From Pseudomonas sp. R5-89-07 (GTDB taxonomy: Bacteria; Pseudomonadota; Gammaproteobacteria; Pseudomonadales; Pseudomonadaceae): DNA of 64,000 bases. Numbering within the stretch: position 1 is the first letter of the stretch; each line of letters begins with the position of its first letter. Below are positions 8,398 to 19,696 of the stretch, in pieces. The notes below the pieces were generated by a model. It searched no databases. It was not told the origin of the DNA and saw only the letters and a program-made list of their open reading frames with translations. The stretch lies in assembly GCF_003851685.1 (NCBI RefSeq), contig NZ_CP027727.1, positions 3,286,001 to 3,350,000 on the forward strand, read 5' to 3'. A program made the position numbers and the translations under genes.

Positions 8398-9945
8398 TCA
8401 TTCCTTCTCGACCAGGGCAGTATTTCCATCCCATCCGCCACCCAGCGCCGCAATCAGCTGCACACTCGCCACCAGCCGCGACTGCAGCAAGGTGAGTACC
8501 GTGCGCTCGTTGCTCAAGGCCGTCGCTTGCACGGTGACCACGTCCAGATAAGCGATCAACCCCGCCTTGTACTGGTTTTCGGTCAACCGCAGCGACTCGC
8601 GGGCCGCCTCCAGCGCTTCGTTGCTGACCACCGCCTCGTCCGCCAGCACCTTGAGCTGCACCATGTAGTTTTCCACTTCGCGGAACCCATCCAGCACGGT
8701 CTGGCGGTACTTGGCCACGGTTTCGTCATAGCTGGCCACGCTGCGGTCGACTTCCGCCGAGCGCTGGCCGCCGTCGAACAAGGTCATGGCAAGCTTGGGG
8801 CCGACCGACCAGAAGCGGTTCGGCAGGCTGATCCAGTCCGCATAGGTGCTGCTGGAATAGCCTCCCGCCAGGCTCAGGGTCAAGTCGGGGTAATAGGCCG
8901 CCTTGGCGACGCCAATATTGGCGTTGGCCGCAATCACCGAGCGCTCCGCCGAAGCGATATCCGGGCGGCGCTCCAGCAGGTGCGACGGCAGGCCGACCGG
9001 AATCTGCGGCAACGGTGGAATGTCCTTGCTCACGGCCAGGCTGAAATTGGCCGGTGCTTCACCGATCAATACAGCAATCGCGTTTTCCAGCTGCGCACGC
9101 TGCCAGATCAGGTCGATCAGGCTGGCCTGGGTGGTCTTGAGCTGGGTTTGCGCCTGGGCGATGGCGTCCTTGCCGGCCACACCGGCGCGGTATTGGTTTT
9201 CGGTCATTTGCAGCGACCGCTGGTAGGTGTCCAGGGTGGCTTGCAGCAAACGGGTCTGTTCGTCCATGACGCGCAACTGCAAATAGCTCTGCACCAGTTC
9301 CGACTGCTGGCTCAGGCGCATTGCGGCGAGGTCCGCCGAGCTGGCCTCGGCGCTGGCTTCGTTGGCCTCCAGGCCTCGACGCAACTTGCCCCAGACATCG
9401 GCTTCCCAGCTCACGCCCAACTGCGCATTAAGGGTGTCGCGGATACCGCTGCTGGAACTGCTCAGGCTGGCGCTGCTGCTGCCGGTGCCCTGGCTGGCGC
9501 GGGTCTTGCCGACGCTCAGGTCGACGCTGGGGTAAAACGCCCCGCGCGCACTGCGCACCAGCGCCTGGGCCTGGCGAAAACGCGCCTCGGCCTGGGCGAC
9601 GGTCTGGTTGGCGGTGTTGAGGCGCACCACCAGGTCGTTCAGTTGGCGGTCGCCGTACAGCTCCCACCACGCGCCACGGGCCAGGGAATCGCTTGGATTG
9701 GCCTGGCGCCAGCCTTCGGCTTGCTTGAACTGTGCAGGCTCCACCACCGCAGGGCGCTGATAATCGGGGCCGATGGCGCAGGCGCTGAGCAACAACGCCA
9801 AACCCACTGTAGGAGCGAGCTTGCTCGCGAAGACCGTCAACGATAACGCGCCGAGCCTGGAAGAACGCGGTGCCTGCCCGTTTTTCGCGAGCAAGCTCGC
9901 TCCTACAGGGGGCCGGGGTGCAGTGGCGTGAGTTGAATCGTTCAT
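8398..9945 (-). CDS. opmB: RND efflux outer membrane lipoprotein OpmB (OprM/NodT family)
   Basis: 515-residue OprM-type channel, the outer membrane exit duct for MuxABC. The lipobox is LLLSAC, with the acylated cysteine at residue 56, followed by AIGPDYQRP, the usual mature N-terminus. Two outer-membrane-efflux repeats make up the rest. Residues about 13-46 are translated from a type-2 REP pair (VGASLLAKNG ... FASKLAPTVG), so the region before the lipobox is unusually long; see the separate finding. The start at 9945 overlaps the muxC stop (ATGA), implying translational coupling. Last gene of the muxABC-opmB operon. Confidence 0.9.
   Translation of the reverse strand: MNDSTHATAPRPPVGASLLAKNGQAPRSSRLGALSLTVFASKLAPTVGLALLLSACAIGPDYQRPAVVEPAQFKQAEGWRQANPSDSLARGAWWELYGDRQLNDLVVRLNTANQTVAQAEARFRQAQALVRSARGAFYPSVDLSVGKTRASQGTGSSSASLSSSSSGIRDTLNAQLGVSWEADVWGKLRRGLEANEASAEASSADLAAMRLSQQSELVQSYLQLRVMDEQTRLLQATLDTYQRSLQMTENQYRAGVAGKDAIAQAQTQLKTTQASLIDLIWQRAQLENAIAVLIGEAPANFSLAVSKDIPPLPQIPVGLPSHLLERRPDIASAERSVIAANANIGVAKAAYYPDLTLSLAGGYSSSTYADWISLPNRFWSVGPKLAMTLFDGGQRSAEVDRSVASYDETVAKYRQTVLDGFREVENYMVQLKVLADEAVVSNEALEAARESLRLTENQYKAGLIAYLDVVTVQATALSNERTVLTLLQSRLVASVQLIAALGGGWDGNTALVEKE
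9808..9907. repeat. REP pair, type 2, inside the opmB coding sequence
   Basis: The palindromes at 9808-9831 and 9884-9907 are the same pair seen in intergenic regions, but here they lie within the 5' coding part of opmB, in frame and without a stop. They occupy codons about 13-46, immediately before the hydrophobic core of the lipoprotein signal. Confidence 0.95.
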
Positions 9946-12900
9946 AGCGCAGTGTCCAGGGCAGCATCGGTACGCACACCGCGCCAGGCGTTGAAGCGGT
10001 GGCGCGCGCGGTCAAGATAGAGGTAAACCACCGGGGTGGTGTAGAGGGTCAGGATCTGGCTGAACACCAGGCCGCCGATGATGGTCAGGCCCAGGGGCTG
10101 GCGCATTTCCGCGCCATCGCCGGCGCCGAGCAGCAACGGCAAGGCACCGAGAATCGCCGCCAGCGTGGTCATCAGGATCGGTCGCAGGCGCAGCAGGCAG
10201 GCGCTGCGAATCGACGCCTGCGGGCTCATGCCGTCATGGCGCTCAAGCTGCAGCGCCAGGTCGATCATCAGGATCGCGTTTTTCTTCACCACGCCGATCA
10301 GCAGGAACAGTCCCAGCAGTGAGATCAGGCTGAACTGCCCGCCCAGCAGGTAGATCGACAGCAACGCGCCGACGCCGGCCGACGGCAAGGTCGACAGAAT
10401 CGTCAACGGGTGGATATAGCTTTCATACAAAATACCCAGCACCAGGTACACCGCCACCAGCGCGCCGAGGATCATGAACGGCTGGCCTTTCTGGGCCGCG
10501 GCGAACGCGTCGGCGGTGCCGGCCATCTTGGCGATCACGTCTTCCGGCAGGCCGACCTTGGCAATCGCCCGTTCGATGGCGGCGGTGCCCTGCTCCACCG
10601 TGAACCCTGGCGCCATGTCGAAGGCGATGCTTTCCGAGGCGAACTGCCCTTCATGACTGACGCGATCGTCAGCCAGGCTGTTCTCGTAATGGGCAATGGT
10701 CGACAGCGGCACCCGCGCGCCATCGGCGGTGATCACCTGCACCTGGTTGAGGGTGATCGGGTCCTGGGCATATTTCTGGTTGACCTCCATCACCACCTGG
10801 TACTGGTTGAGGCTGTCGTAGATCGTGGAAATCTGCCGCTGGCTGTAGGCGTTGTTGAGCACCGCGGTGACCATGTCCATGTCGATGCCCAGGCGCTTGG
10901 CCTGATCGCGGTCGACGATCAGCGTGACCTGGGCTGCACCGCGTCCTTCACGGGCATCGATGGCGGTCAGCTCCGGCAGTTCACGCAGGGCCGCCACCAC
11001 TTTCGGGTACCACAGGCGCAACGCGGCCAGGTCACCGCTTTGCAGGATGTAGGAATACTGCGCGCTGGTCTGGTCGCGACCGCCGCCAAACTGCAGGTCC
11101 TGGTCGGCCATCAGGAACAGACGCCCGCCCGGCACCAGCGGCACGTCCTTGCGCAAGCGCTCGATCACCGCCTGGGCCGAGACCTTGCGCTCAGCAATAG
11201 GCTTGAGGCGCACCAGCATCACCGCGTTATTGATGCCATTGTTGCCGCCGATAAAGCCGGCCACGCTGAGCACCGCCGGGTCCTTGAGCACGGCCTGGCG
11301 GAAAATCTCCATCTTCGGCTGCATCACATTGAACGACAGCCCGTCATCACCGCGCACAAAACCGATCAACTGGCCGGTGTCCTGCTGAGGCATGAAGGTT
11401 TTCGGCACCACCACATACAGCGCGATGTTCACGCCCACGGTGATGAGCAGGCTGAGCAGGGTCAGGCGGCGATGGCGCAGCACCCAGTCCAGGCTGGTGG
11501 CATAGGCGGCGACCATGCGCTCGTTGATGCGGTGGCTCCAGCGCTGCAGCCCGGTCATGTGCCCTTTGACATGGGGCTTGAGCCAGCGCGCGCAGAGCAT
11601 CGGGGTCAAGGTCAGCGACACGATCAGCGAGACAATGATCGCCGCCGACAAAGTGATGGAAAACTCACGGAACAGGTTGGTGACAATTCCCCCCATGAAC
11701 AGAATGGAAAGAAACACCGCCACCAGCGACACGTTCATCGACAGCAAGGTGAAGCCGACCTCCTCGGCCCCCAGGTAGGCGGCCTTCATCGGCGGCACGC
11801 CCTCATCGATATGCCGGGAGATGTTCTCCAGCACCACGATGGCATCGTCCACCACCAGGCCGGTGGCCAGGATCAGCGCCATCAGCGAGAAGTTGTTCAG
11901 CGAAAAGCCGTACAGGTACATCACCGCAAAGGTGCCCACCAACGACACCGGCACCGCCAGGGTGGGGATCAACGAGGCGCGGAAGTTGCCGAGGAACAGG
12001 TACACCACCAGCACCACCAGGGCCACGGCGATCAGCAGGGTCATCTCGGCTTCATGCAGGGTGGCGGTGATGACCGGCGAACGGTCCATGGCCAGGTTGA
12101 GCTTGACGCTGGACGGCAATACGGCCTGCAACGCCGGCAGCTGTGCCTTGATCTGCCGGACGGTCTCGATGATGTTGGCGCCGGACTGACGGTTGATCAC
12201 CAGCAGCACCGCTGAATCATTGTTGAAAAAACCGCTGTTGTAGCGGTCTTCCACGCCGTCGCTGATTTTCGCCACATCCCTCAGGCGCAGCGCAGCACCA
12301 TCCTGGTAGCGAATCAGCAGCGGTTCGTAGTCCTTGGCTTTTTCCAGCTGGTCATTGGCCTGGATCTGCCAGTTGCGCTCGCTGTCTTCCAGGGAGCCCT
12401 TGGGCCGGCGCTGGTTGGCGTTGGCGATGGTGTTGCGCACATCGTCCAGGGCCACGCCGTACTGGTCGAGGGCCTTGGGCTCCAGCTCGATGCGCACCGC
12501 CGGCAGGGAGCTGCCGCCGATCTGCACTTCGCCCACCCCCGGCACCTGGGACAGGCTCTGGGACAAAATGGTCGAGGCCAGGTCGTACAGCTGGCCCTTC
12601 TGCAACACGTCCGAGGTCAGCGACAGCACCATGATCGGCGCCTGGGACGGGTTGATCTTCTTGTACGTGGGCATGCTGCGCATGCCACTGGGCAGCAGAT
12701 TGCGCGAGGCATTGATCGCCGCCTGCACCTCGCGCGCCGCGCCGTTGATATCCCGGTCGGAATCGAACGCCAGAATCACCCGCGTCGAGCCCTGGCTCGA
12801 TGAACTGCTCATGGTGGTGATGCCGGCAATCGCGCCGAACGAGCGCTCCAGCGGCGTGGCCACGGTAGACGCCATCACCTCGGGGCTGGCGCCGGGCAAG

Positions 12901-13049
12901 CTGGCCGAGACCACGATCACCGGAAAATCGATCTGCGGCAACGGCGACACCGGCAGCAGATTGAAGCTGACGCCACCGAGCAGCATGATCGCCAGGCTCA
13001 GCAGCAGCGTGGCGACCGGCCGGCGGATGAAAGGTCCGGACAGGTTCAT
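9942..13049 (-). CDS. muxC: RND multidrug efflux permease MuxC/MdtC
   Basis: 1035-residue RND (HAE-1) pump subunit. It starts [20 protein letters not shown] with the first membrane helix and has the usual twelve helices and two large periplasmic loops. The transmembrane proton-relay motif reads [14 protein letters not shown]. MuxB and MuxC form a mixed trimer in the inner membrane, energised by protons and linked through MuxA to OpmB. In P. aeruginosa, MuxABC-OpmB exports novobiocin, aztreonam, macrolides and tetracycline. The start overlaps the end of muxB by four bases and its stop overlaps opmB, so the operon is tightly coupled. Confidence 0.93.
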   Translation of the reverse strand: MNLSGPFIRRPVATLLLSLAIMLLGGVSFNLLPVSPLPQIDFPVIVVSASLPGASPEVMASTVATPLERSFGAIAGITTMSSSSSQGSTRVILAFDSDRDINGAAREVQAAINASRNLLPSGMRSMPTYKKINPSQAPIMVLSLTSDVLQKGQLYDLASTILSQSLSQVPGVGEVQIGGSSLPAVRIELEPKALDQYGVALDDVRNTIANANQRRPKGSLEDSERNWQIQANDQLEKAKDYEPLLIRYQDGAALRLRDVAKISDGVEDRYNSGFFNNDSAVLLVINRQSGANIIETVRQIKAQLPALQAVLPSSVKLNLAMDRSPVITATLHEAEMTLLIAVALVVLVVYLFLGNFRASLIPTLAVPVSLVGTFAVMYLYGFSLNNFSLMALILATGLVVDDAIVVLENISRHIDEGVPPMKAAYLGAEEVGFTLLSMNVSLVAVFLSILFMGGIVTNLFREFSITLSAAIIVSLIVSLTLTPMLCARWLKPHVKGHMTGLQRWSHRINERMVAAYATSLDWVLRHRRLTLLSLLITVGVNIALYVVVPKTFMPQQDTGQLIGFVRGDDGLSFNVMQPKMEIFRQAVLKDPAVLSVAGFIGGNNGINNAVMLVRLKPIAERKVSAQAVIERLRKDVPLVPGGRLFLMADQDLQFGGGRDQTSAQYSYILQSGDLAALRLWYPKVVAALRELPELTAIDAREGRGAAQVTLIVDRDQAKRLGIDMDMVTAVLNNAYSQRQISTIYDSLNQYQVVMEVNQKYAQDPITLNQVQVITADGARVPLSTIAHYENSLADDRVSHEGQFASESIAFDMAPGFTVEQGTAAIERAIAKVGLPEDVIAKMAGTADAFAAAQKGQPFMILGALVAVYLVLGILYESYIHPLTILSTLPSAGVGALLSIYLLGGQFSLISLLGLFLLIGVVKKNAILMIDLALQLERHDGMSPQASIRSACLLRLRPILMTTLAAILGALPLLLGAGDGAEMRQPLGLTIIGGLVFSQILTLYTTPVVYLYLDRARHRFNAWRGVRTDAALDTAL

Positions 13050-16000
13050 GACTCAACCGGCTCCAGGCTCTGCGGTTCTTTGCGCCAGCGCCGGCCGAGG
13101 CGATCGAAATACAGGTAGATCACCGGCGTGGTGAACAGCGTCAACACCTGGCTCACCAGCAAGCCACCGACCATCACCAGGCCCAGGGGCTGGCGCAGTT
13201 CCGCACCGGAACCGGTGGCCAGCATCAACGGCACCGCCCCGAACAAGGCGGCCAGGGTGGTCATCAGGATGGGCCGAAAGCGCAGCAGCGCCGCCTGGTA
13301 GATCGCGGTCTGCGGGTCCAGGCCCTGATTGCGTTCGGCGTCGAGGGCGAAGTCGATCATCATGATCGCGTTCTTCTTGACGATACCGATCAGCAGGATG
13401 ATGCCGATGATCGCGATCATGCCCAGGTCATTACCACTGAGCAGCAACGCCAGCAAGGCCCCCACCGCCGCCGACGGTAAGGTCGACAGGATGGTGATCG
13501 GGTGGATATAGCTCTCGTAGAGCACCCCGAGCACGATGTACATGGTGACCACCGCCGCCAGGATCAGCAGCAAGGTGCTCGACAGCGAGGCCTCGAACGC
13601 CTGGGCCGCGCCCTGGAACTGGGTCTGCACGCCGATCGGCATGCCGATGTCCTTCTGGGTCTGGTTGATCAGCTCCACGCCTTTGCCCAGCGCAACACCG
13701 GGGGCCAGGTTGAACGACATCATCACTGCCGGGAACTGGCCGATATGGGCAATCGCCAACTGCGCCTGGCGCTGCTCCACATGGGCCAGGCTCGACAGCC
13801 GTACCTGGCCGCCGTCGGTGGTCTTCACATGGATCTGGTTGAGCGCGGCCGGGCCCAGGGTTTCGCCCGACTGGGCCTGCAGTACCACGCGGTACTGGCT
13901 GGCCTGGGTGTAGATGGTGGAAATCTGCCGCTGGCCGAAGGCGTCGTACAGCGCGTCGGTGATGGTCGAGACACTGACCCCCAGGCGCGAGGCGGCATCA
14001 CGGTCGATCACCAGGTACACCTGCAGGCCCTTGTCCTGCAGGTCGCTGGCCACATCGGTGAGTTCCGGCAACTGGCTGAGGGCGTGCACCAGCTTGTCGC
14101 TCCACAGCGCCAGCAACTCGGCATCCGGCGAGGACATGTTGAATTGGTACTGGGTGCGGCTGACCCGATCCTCGATGGTCAGGTCCTGCACCGGCTGCAT
14201 GAACAGGCGGATGCCCACCAGCTTGTCGATTTCCGGCTGCAGGCGGGCGATCACCTGCGTCGCGCTCAAGTCACGCTGCCCGTGAGCCTTGAGGTTGATC
14301 AGCAAGCGGCCGCTGTTGAGGGTGGCGTTGTCACCATCCACGCCGATATAGGACGACAGGCTTTCAACCGCCGGATCGGCCAGGATGATCTTCGCCAGTT
14401 CCTGTTGGCGCTGGCTCATCGCGGCAAATGAAATCGATTGCGGCGCTTCGGAAATCCCCTGGATCACCCCGGTGTCCTGCACCGGGAAAAAGCCCTTGGG
14501 CACCACCAGGTACAGCACCACCGTCAGGCCCAGGGTGGCGATGGCCAGCAGCAGGGTCAGCGGTTGGTGCCTGAGCACCCACTGCAACTTGCGCCCGTAG
14601 GCTTCGATCAGCCAATCGATCCAGGCACCGCTGGCCTTGTAAAAGCGGCCCTGCTCTTCTTCCTTCGGTTCACGCTTGAGCAAGCGTGCGCACATCATCG
14701 GCGTGAGCGTGAGGGACACCACCAGGGAAATCAGGATCGCCACGGCCAGGGTGATGGCAAACTCGCGGAACAGGCGCCCGACCACGTCGGCCATGAACAG
14801 CAGCGGGATCAACACGGCGATCAGCGACAGGGTCAGGGAAATCAGGGTGAAGCCGATCTGCTTGGCGCCCTTGAGCGCGGCGGCCATCGGCGTCTCGCCT
14901 TCCTCGATATAGCGGGAGATGTTCTCCAGCATCACGATGGCATCGTCCACCACGAACCCGGTGGCGATGGTCAGGGCCATCAACGTCAGGTTGTTGACCG
15001 AGAACCCCGCCAGGTACATCACGCCAAAGGTGCCGATCAGCGACAGCGGCACGGCGATGGACGGAATGATCGTGGCGCTGACACGGCGCAGGAACAGGAA
15101 CGTGACCATCACCACCAGGGCAATGGCGATCAGCAGTTCGTGCTGCACGTCTTTCACCGACGCGCGGATGGTCTGAGTACGGTCGGTGAGCACCGTCACA
15201 TCCAGGCCCGCCGGCAGGTTGTCGGTGATACTCGGCAGCAAGGCCTTGATACGGTCCACCACCTCGATCACGTTGGCGCCCGGCTGGCGCTGGATATTGA
15301 GCAGCACGGCCTGGTTTTCATTGGCCCAGGCGGCAAGACGCTCGTTTTCGGCGCCGTCGACGATCTGCGCCACGTCCTTGAGGCGCAAAGGCGCGCCGTT
15401 GCTGTAAGCCAGGATCAGTTCGGCATATTGCTCGGGCGACACCAACTGATCGTTGGCATCGAGCATCGACACCCGCGTGGGGCCGTCGAAGTTGCCCTTG
15501 GGCTGGTTGACGTTGGAGGCGGCGATCAGGGTGCGCACGTCCGACAGGTTCAAGCCATTGGCCGCCAGGGCCTCGGGGTTGACCTTGATGCGCACGGCCT
15601 GACGCTGGCCGCCGGCAATACTGACCATGCCGACACCGCTGATCTGCGCGATCTTTTGTGCCATGCGCGTGTCGACCAGGTCATTGAGCTTGGGCAGCAG
15701 CATGGTCTTGGAGGTAATCGCTAGGGTCAGCACCGGGGTGTCCGCCGGGTTGACCTTGTTGTACACCGGCGGTGCCGGCAGGTCCTTGGGCAGCAGGTTG
15801 GTGGCGGCGTTGATCGCGGCCTGCACCTGCTGCTCGGCGACATCCATGTTGATGTCGAGGTTGAAACGCAGGGTCAGCACCGACGCACCGCCAGAGCTGG
15901 TGGACGCCATCTGGGTGAGGCCGGGCATCTGCCCGAACTGGCGCTCCAGCGGCGCGGTGACCGCGCTGGTCATCACGTCGGGGCTGGCGCCCGGGTACAG

Positions 16001-16147
16001 CGTCATCACCCGAATGGTCGGGTAATCCACCTGGGGCAACGCCGACACCGGCAGCAACCGGTAGGCGATGAGGCCGGCCAGCACAATCGCCAGCATGCTC
16101 AGCGTGGTGGCGACCGGGCGAAGGATAAACAGGCGCGACAGGTTCAT
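13046..16147 (-). CDS. muxB: RND multidrug efflux permease MuxB/MdtB
   Basis: 1033-residue RND permease closely similar in layout to the downstream muxC. N-terminus is [20 protein letters not shown]; proton relay is [14 protein letters not shown]. It is the second pump subunit of the heteromeric MuxBC complex. Overlaps of four bases at both ends (with muxA and muxC) show translational coupling. Two unlike RND permeases in tandem, preceded by one adaptor and followed by one outer membrane channel, is the diagnostic mdtABC/muxABC arrangement. No frameshift is seen. Confidence 0.93.
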   Translation of the reverse strand: MNLSRLFILRPVATTLSMLAIVLAGLIAYRLLPVSALPQVDYPTIRVMTLYPGASPDVMTSAVTAPLERQFGQMPGLTQMASTSSGGASVLTLRFNLDINMDVAEQQVQAAINAATNLLPKDLPAPPVYNKVNPADTPVLTLAITSKTMLLPKLNDLVDTRMAQKIAQISGVGMVSIAGGQRQAVRIKVNPEALAANGLNLSDVRTLIAASNVNQPKGNFDGPTRVSMLDANDQLVSPEQYAELILAYSNGAPLRLKDVAQIVDGAENERLAAWANENQAVLLNIQRQPGANVIEVVDRIKALLPSITDNLPAGLDVTVLTDRTQTIRASVKDVQHELLIAIALVVMVTFLFLRRVSATIIPSIAVPLSLIGTFGVMYLAGFSVNNLTLMALTIATGFVVDDAIVMLENISRYIEEGETPMAAALKGAKQIGFTLISLTLSLIAVLIPLLFMADVVGRLFREFAITLAVAILISLVVSLTLTPMMCARLLKREPKEEEQGRFYKASGAWIDWLIEAYGRKLQWVLRHQPLTLLLAIATLGLTVVLYLVVPKGFFPVQDTGVIQGISEAPQSISFAAMSQRQQELAKIILADPAVESLSSYIGVDGDNATLNSGRLLINLKAHGQRDLSATQVIARLQPEIDKLVGIRLFMQPVQDLTIEDRVSRTQYQFNMSSPDAELLALWSDKLVHALSQLPELTDVASDLQDKGLQVYLVIDRDAASRLGVSVSTITDALYDAFGQRQISTIYTQASQYRVVLQAQSGETLGPAALNQIHVKTTDGGQVRLSSLAHVEQRQAQLAIAHIGQFPAVMMSFNLAPGVALGKGVELINQTQKDIGMPIGVQTQFQGAAQAFEASLSSTLLLILAAVVTMYIVLGVLYESYIHPITILSTLPSAAVGALLALLLSGNDLGMIAIIGIILLIGIVKKNAIMMIDFALDAERNQGLDPQTAIYQAALLRFRPILMTTLAALFGAVPLMLATGSGAELRQPLGLVMVGGLLVSQVLTLFTTPVIYLYFDRLGRRWRKEPQSLEPVES

Positions 16148-17442
16148 GCGCCGACCTTTTGCGCCTTGCCGGCGTCAGTACCGGTCTCCCCTTTTGCCGC
16201 AGGCTTGCCTTGCAGGTGTTCGGTCGGGGTGGTCGGCACTTGGCTGCTGTCGTTGACCACCTCGATTTCGCTGCCGTCCTTGAGCCGGTCGGTGCCTTCC
16301 ATGACCACCCGATCACCCGCCGCCAGGCCTTGCTTGATCACGGTGTTGTCGCCGTCGGTGTCGCCCACCACCAGCGGCTGGACCTTGACCTTCTTGTCAC
16401 CATCGAGCTTGTAGACGAAGGTGCCATTATTGCCGAACTGGATCGCGGCGGACGGTGCCAGCACCACGTTGTGCAAGGTATCGGCGAGCAAATGCACGTT
16501 GACGAACTGATTGGGAAACAGCGCCTGATCCTTGTTATCGAAGCGCGCCTTGAATTTCAGAGTGCCGGTGGTCACGTCGATCTGGTTGTCCAGGCTCTGC
16601 AGCACGCCCATTGCCTGCTTTTTCGCGTCGCCACGGTCCCAGGCTTCCACCGGCAGCTTGTTGCCGGCGTGGTAACGCTGGAGGACGGTTTCCAGGGTGT
16701 TTTCCGGCAGGGTGAAGGCCACGCTGATCGGCTGGGTCTGGGTAATGACCGCCAGGGCGGTGGTGTCGTTGGCGGCCACCAGGTTGCCGACATCGAGCTG
16801 ACGCAGGCCGACGCGACCGGCAATCGGCGCGCGGATCTTGGTGAATTCAAGGTTCAGCTTGGCATCGTCGACCGCGCCCTGGTTGGTCTTGACGGTGCCC
16901 TGGTATTGCAGGACCAGCGCTTCGGCGGTGTCCAGGGTTTGCTTGGCGATGCTGTCCTGGGCATACAGGCCGCGATAGCGCTCGACGTCGACCTGGGCGT
17001 TTTTCAACTGGGCCTGGTTCTGCAGCAACGTGCCCTGGGCCTGGAGCAAGGCGTTCTGGTAGCTGCGCGGGTCGATTTCCGCCAGCAAGTCTCCGGCCTT
17101 GACCATCTGCCCTTCCTCGAAGGCGATCTTGACCAGTTCACCGCCCACCCGGCTGCGCACATTAATGGTGTTGAGCGCGGTGACCGTGCCCAGCGCCTTG
17201 TAATACACCGGGAACTCCCCTATTACCGCAGGCGCCACCCGCACCGGCACCGGGCCGGTAGCGCCGCCAAACCCCGGGCGCGCCATGCCGCTCTTGCCGG
17301 TGTGGCCGGCCGGGGCGTCCTTGTGGGCCGCGCCGCCGGGCCAGAATTTCCAGCACAGGCCGGCGATCACCAGCAGTACGAGCAGGCCGAACAGCCAGCG
17401 GCGGGAGTTGCGGGGGGAGGATTGCATGGATTGATCAACCAT
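16144..17442 (-). CDS. muxA: Periplasmic adaptor (membrane fusion protein) MuxA/MdtA
   Basis: 432-residue HlyD-type adaptor and first gene of muxABC-opmB. An uncleaved N-terminal membrane anchor ([18 protein letters not shown]) is followed by a Gly/Pro-rich spacer. Then come the lipoyl/barrel-sandwich halves ([22 protein letters not shown] ... [22 protein letters not shown], key residues only), a coiled-coil hairpin between them (about 115-185), and a C-terminal beta-barrel and membrane-proximal domain. It bridges MuxBC to OpmB across the periplasm. ATG at 17442 was used; an ATG at 17427 is also possible. No regulator gene is next to it; the promoter must lie in 17443-17600. Confidence 0.92.
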   Translation of the reverse strand: MVDQSMQSSPRNSRRWLFGLLVLLVIAGLCWKFWPGGAAHKDAPAGHTGKSGMARPGFGGATGPVPVRVAPAVIGEFPVYYKALGTVTALNTINVRSRVGGELVKIAFEEGQMVKAGDLLAEIDPRSYQNALLQAQGTLLQNQAQLKNAQVDVERYRGLYAQDSIAKQTLDTAEALVLQYQGTVKTNQGAVDDAKLNLEFTKIRAPIAGRVGLRQLDVGNLVAANDTTALAVITQTQPISVAFTLPENTLETVLQRYHAGNKLPVEAWDRGDAKKQAMGVLQSLDNQIDVTTGTLKFKARFDNKDQALFPNQFVNVHLLADTLHNVVLAPSAAIQFGNNGTFVYKLDGDKKVKVQPLVVGDTDGDNTVIKQGLAAGDRVVMEGTDRLKDGSEIEVVNDSSQVPTTPTEHLQGKPAAKGETGTDAGKAQKVGA

Positions 17443-17593
17443 TGGGCGCGAGAGCTTCTACTTTGGGAGGCTGAAAGATAAGCACTGGGGCGCATTTAGA
17501 AAAGCGCCTTTACCGGCTATTTACCTTGGGCTTACAACTTTTCAGCGTCGGGTCCTGGTGCATGGGTTGTTTCGCTAAGCTGCTGACACCCAA

Positions 17594-17622
17594 ATGAAAA
17601 CGGCCTGGACTAGGCCAGGCCG
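17594..17622 (-). terminator. Rho-independent terminator of tpx
   Basis: Perfect eight-base stem CGGCCTGG (17601-17608) / CCAGGCCG (17615-17622) with a six-base loop, followed on the minus strand by TTTTCATTT. It lies 52 bases beyond the tpx stop. Confidence 0.8.
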
Positions 17623-17674
17623 CAATCGTGCACGACGCGTGTTACCGCCAAACGACAGTCATACGCGCAAACAA

Positions 17675-18175
17675 TTACTTCAAAACAGCCAGGGCTGCTT
17701 CGTAGTTTGGTTCCTGGCCAATTTCGGCAACCAGTTCGCTGTGCAATACGTTGTCGTTCTCGTCCAATACAACGACAGCACGAGCGGTCAGGCTGCGCAG
17801 CGGGCCGTCGACGATGTCCACACCGTAGTCCTGGGAGAACGCAGCGCTGCGGAAGTCCGACAGGCTTTTCACGTTTTCCAGGCCTTCGGAGCCGCAGAAA
17901 CGCGCCTGGGCAAACGGCAGGTCCGAGGAAATGCACAGTACGACGGTATTGTTCAGTTCGTTGGCCTGGGCGTTGAACTTGCGTACCGAGGTCGCGCAGG
18001 TCGGGGTGTCGACGCTTGGGAAGATGTTCAACACTTTGCGCTTGCCGGCAAAGGTCGCCAGGGTAGCGTCCGACAGATCGCCGGCGGTCAGGGTGAAGTC
18101 TGGGGCCTGGGTGCCGGCTTGCGGCAGTTCGCCTTCAACCTGGACAGGGTTACCACGAAGGGTGACTTGAGCCAT
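17675..18175 (-). CDS. tpx: Thiol peroxidase Tpx (atypical 2-Cys peroxiredoxin)
   Basis: 166-residue peroxiredoxin that reduces H2O2 and lipid hydroperoxides, probably recycled by thioredoxin. The peroxidatic cysteine is C60 in VDTPTCATS. The resolving cysteine is C94 in ARFCGSEG, matching the C61/C95 pair of E. coli Tpx. The N-terminus [18 protein letters not shown] and the total length are those of the family. The frame is open upstream to 18265, but the ATG at 18175 is preferred by homology. Single gene with its own terminator. Confidence 0.95.
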   Translation of the reverse strand: MAQVTLRGNPVQVEGELPQAGTQAPDFTLTAGDLSDATLATFAGKRKVLNIFPSVDTPTCATSVRKFNAQANELNNTVVLCISSDLPFAQARFCGSEGLENVKSLSDFRSAAFSQDYGVDIVDGPLRSLTARAVVVLDENDNVLHSELVAEIGQEPNYEAALAVLK

Positions 18176-18333
18176 GATCGGAATCCTTATGTTGGGTTTG
18201 GTTAAACGAATTCGAGAGGCGGAAGTTAACCACAAAGTCGGTTGGCTACCTACCGCCAGACACAAATTGTCATATCGCTGGGTTGTGGTTTAATTGCGCG
18301 CTTTTTGCCTGCACCTCAAGGAACCTGCCGTAG

Positions 18334-19623
18334 ATGAATCAGCCCGCCACCAAAGTCCTGGTCATTGGTTATGTCTGGCCGGAGCCCCGTTCCTCGGCTG
18401 CGGGCGGGCATATGATGCAGATTCTGGAGAGTTTTCTCACACAAGGTTGGGACATTACCTTCAGCAGCCCCGCAACCATCGGTGAACACAAGGCTGACTT
18501 GCCCGCCCTGGGGATCGCCGAATGCGCCATTGAACTGAATAACAGCAGCTTCGATGATTTTGTTCGCGAACTGGCCCCGGACATCGTGCTGTTCGACCGT
18601 TTCATGATGGAGGAACAATTCGGCTGGCGCGTGGAAAAGTGCTGCCCCGACGCCCTGCGCGTGCTGGAAACCTCCGATTTGCAAAGCCTGCGCGACGCAC
18701 GGCACCAGCGGCTCAAGGATGCACTCAGGGCCGCTCCCGACAATGACGACTTCAGCGCCTTGTTCGCCCCGAACCTGGAGCAGGAGTTCCAGTTGATGGC
18801 CGACACCGACCTGGCCAAACGCGAAATCGCCGCGATTTACCGCTGTGACATCAGCCTAATGATCTCCGACGTGGAAATCCGCCTGCTCACCGATCAGTTC
18901 AAGGTGCCCGCCGCCCTGCTCCACTGGTGCCCCCTGATGATGGCGCCCCCGACCGAAGCCTTCGCGCCGTTCGAAGACCGCGCGCACTTTCTCAGCATCG
19001 GTAACTTTCGCCACGCGCCCAACTGGGATGCGGTGCTGTGGATGAAGCACAGCCTGTGGCCGTTGATCCGCCAGCAATTGCCCGGCGCCCAGTTGCATGT
19101 CTACGGCGCCTACACCCCGCCCAAGGCCACCGCCCTGCACAACCCGGCGCAGGGCTTTCATGTGATGAACTGGGCCGAAGATGCACTGCAAGTGATGACG
19201 GCCGCGCGCATCTGCCTGGCGCCATTGCGCTTTGGCGCGGGGATCAAGGGCAAACTGGCGGACGCGATGCTGTGTGGCACGCCGAATGTCACCACGCCAA
19301 TTGGCGCCGAAGCCATGGCGGATGGACAGCCCTGGCCGGGTGCCATCGAGCGCAGTGCCGCAGCCCTGGCCGCTGCGGCCGTGAGCCTGTATCAAGACCG
19401 CGAGCGGTGGACCCAGGCCCAGGAAAATGGCCGGCAGCTGCTTGCCCGGCGCTATGACCAACATATCCACGGGCCAGCGCTGGTGGCCTGCCTGGAACAC
19501 TGCCGCAGCCATTTGGAGGCGCATCGACGGGATAATTTCACCGGCAGCATGCTGCGCCACCATGCCCATAAAAGTACCCAGTACATGTCCCAGTGGATCG
19601 AGGCAAAAAACCGTAGCCTTTGA
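18334..19623 (+). CDS. Glycosyltransferase (GT-B fold, GT1/GT4-like)
   Basis: 429-residue cytosolic glycosyltransferase. The N-terminal half has a Rossmann start, KVLVIGYVWPEPRSSAAGGH, like sugar-transferring GT-B enzymes. The C-terminal half has HFLSIGNFRHAPNWDAV, then GAQLHVYGAY and APLRFGAGIKGKLADAMLCGTP. The last segment corresponds to the nucleotide-sugar binding region, where the glutamate of the usual EX7E motif is replaced (GIKGKLADAM). Sugar and acceptor are unknown. No polysaccharide or LPS cluster is adjacent, so the gene is isolated between tpx and mtlR. It ends 73 bases before mtlR on the same strand. Confidence 0.8.
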   Translation: MNQPATKVLVIGYVWPEPRSSAAGGHMMQILESFLTQGWDITFSSPATIGEHKADLPALGIAECAIELNNSSFDDFVRELAPDIVLFDRFMMEEQFGWRVEKCCPDALRVLETSDLQSLRDARHQRLKDALRAAPDNDDFSALFAPNLEQEFQLMADTDLAKREIAAIYRCDISLMISDVEIRLLTDQFKVPAALLHWCPLMMAPPTEAFAPFEDRAHFLSIGNFRHAPNWDAVLWMKHSLWPLIRQQLPGAQLHVYGAYTPPKATALHNPAQGFHVMNWAEDALQVMTAARICLAPLRFGAGIKGKLADAMLCGTPNVTTPIGAEAMADGQPWPGAIERSAAALAAAAVSLYQDRERWTQAQENGRQLLARRYDQHIHGPALVACLEHCRSHLEAHRRDNFTGSMLRHHAHKSTQYMSQWIEAKNRSL

Positions 19624-19696
19624 ACGCCCGGCGCTGGCAGGGTTGCGCGCAACGGGGCATTATCCTACGCAGCAACCACAATAAAGCGACGGCAGC

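Noticed and set aside
10410-12215. 601-codon plus-strand frame opposite muxC (similar ones at 6164-7993, 8269-9846, 14438-15724)
   Set aside because: Shadow frames opposite RND, c-di-GMP and outer membrane genes, with biased composition and no recognisable domain.
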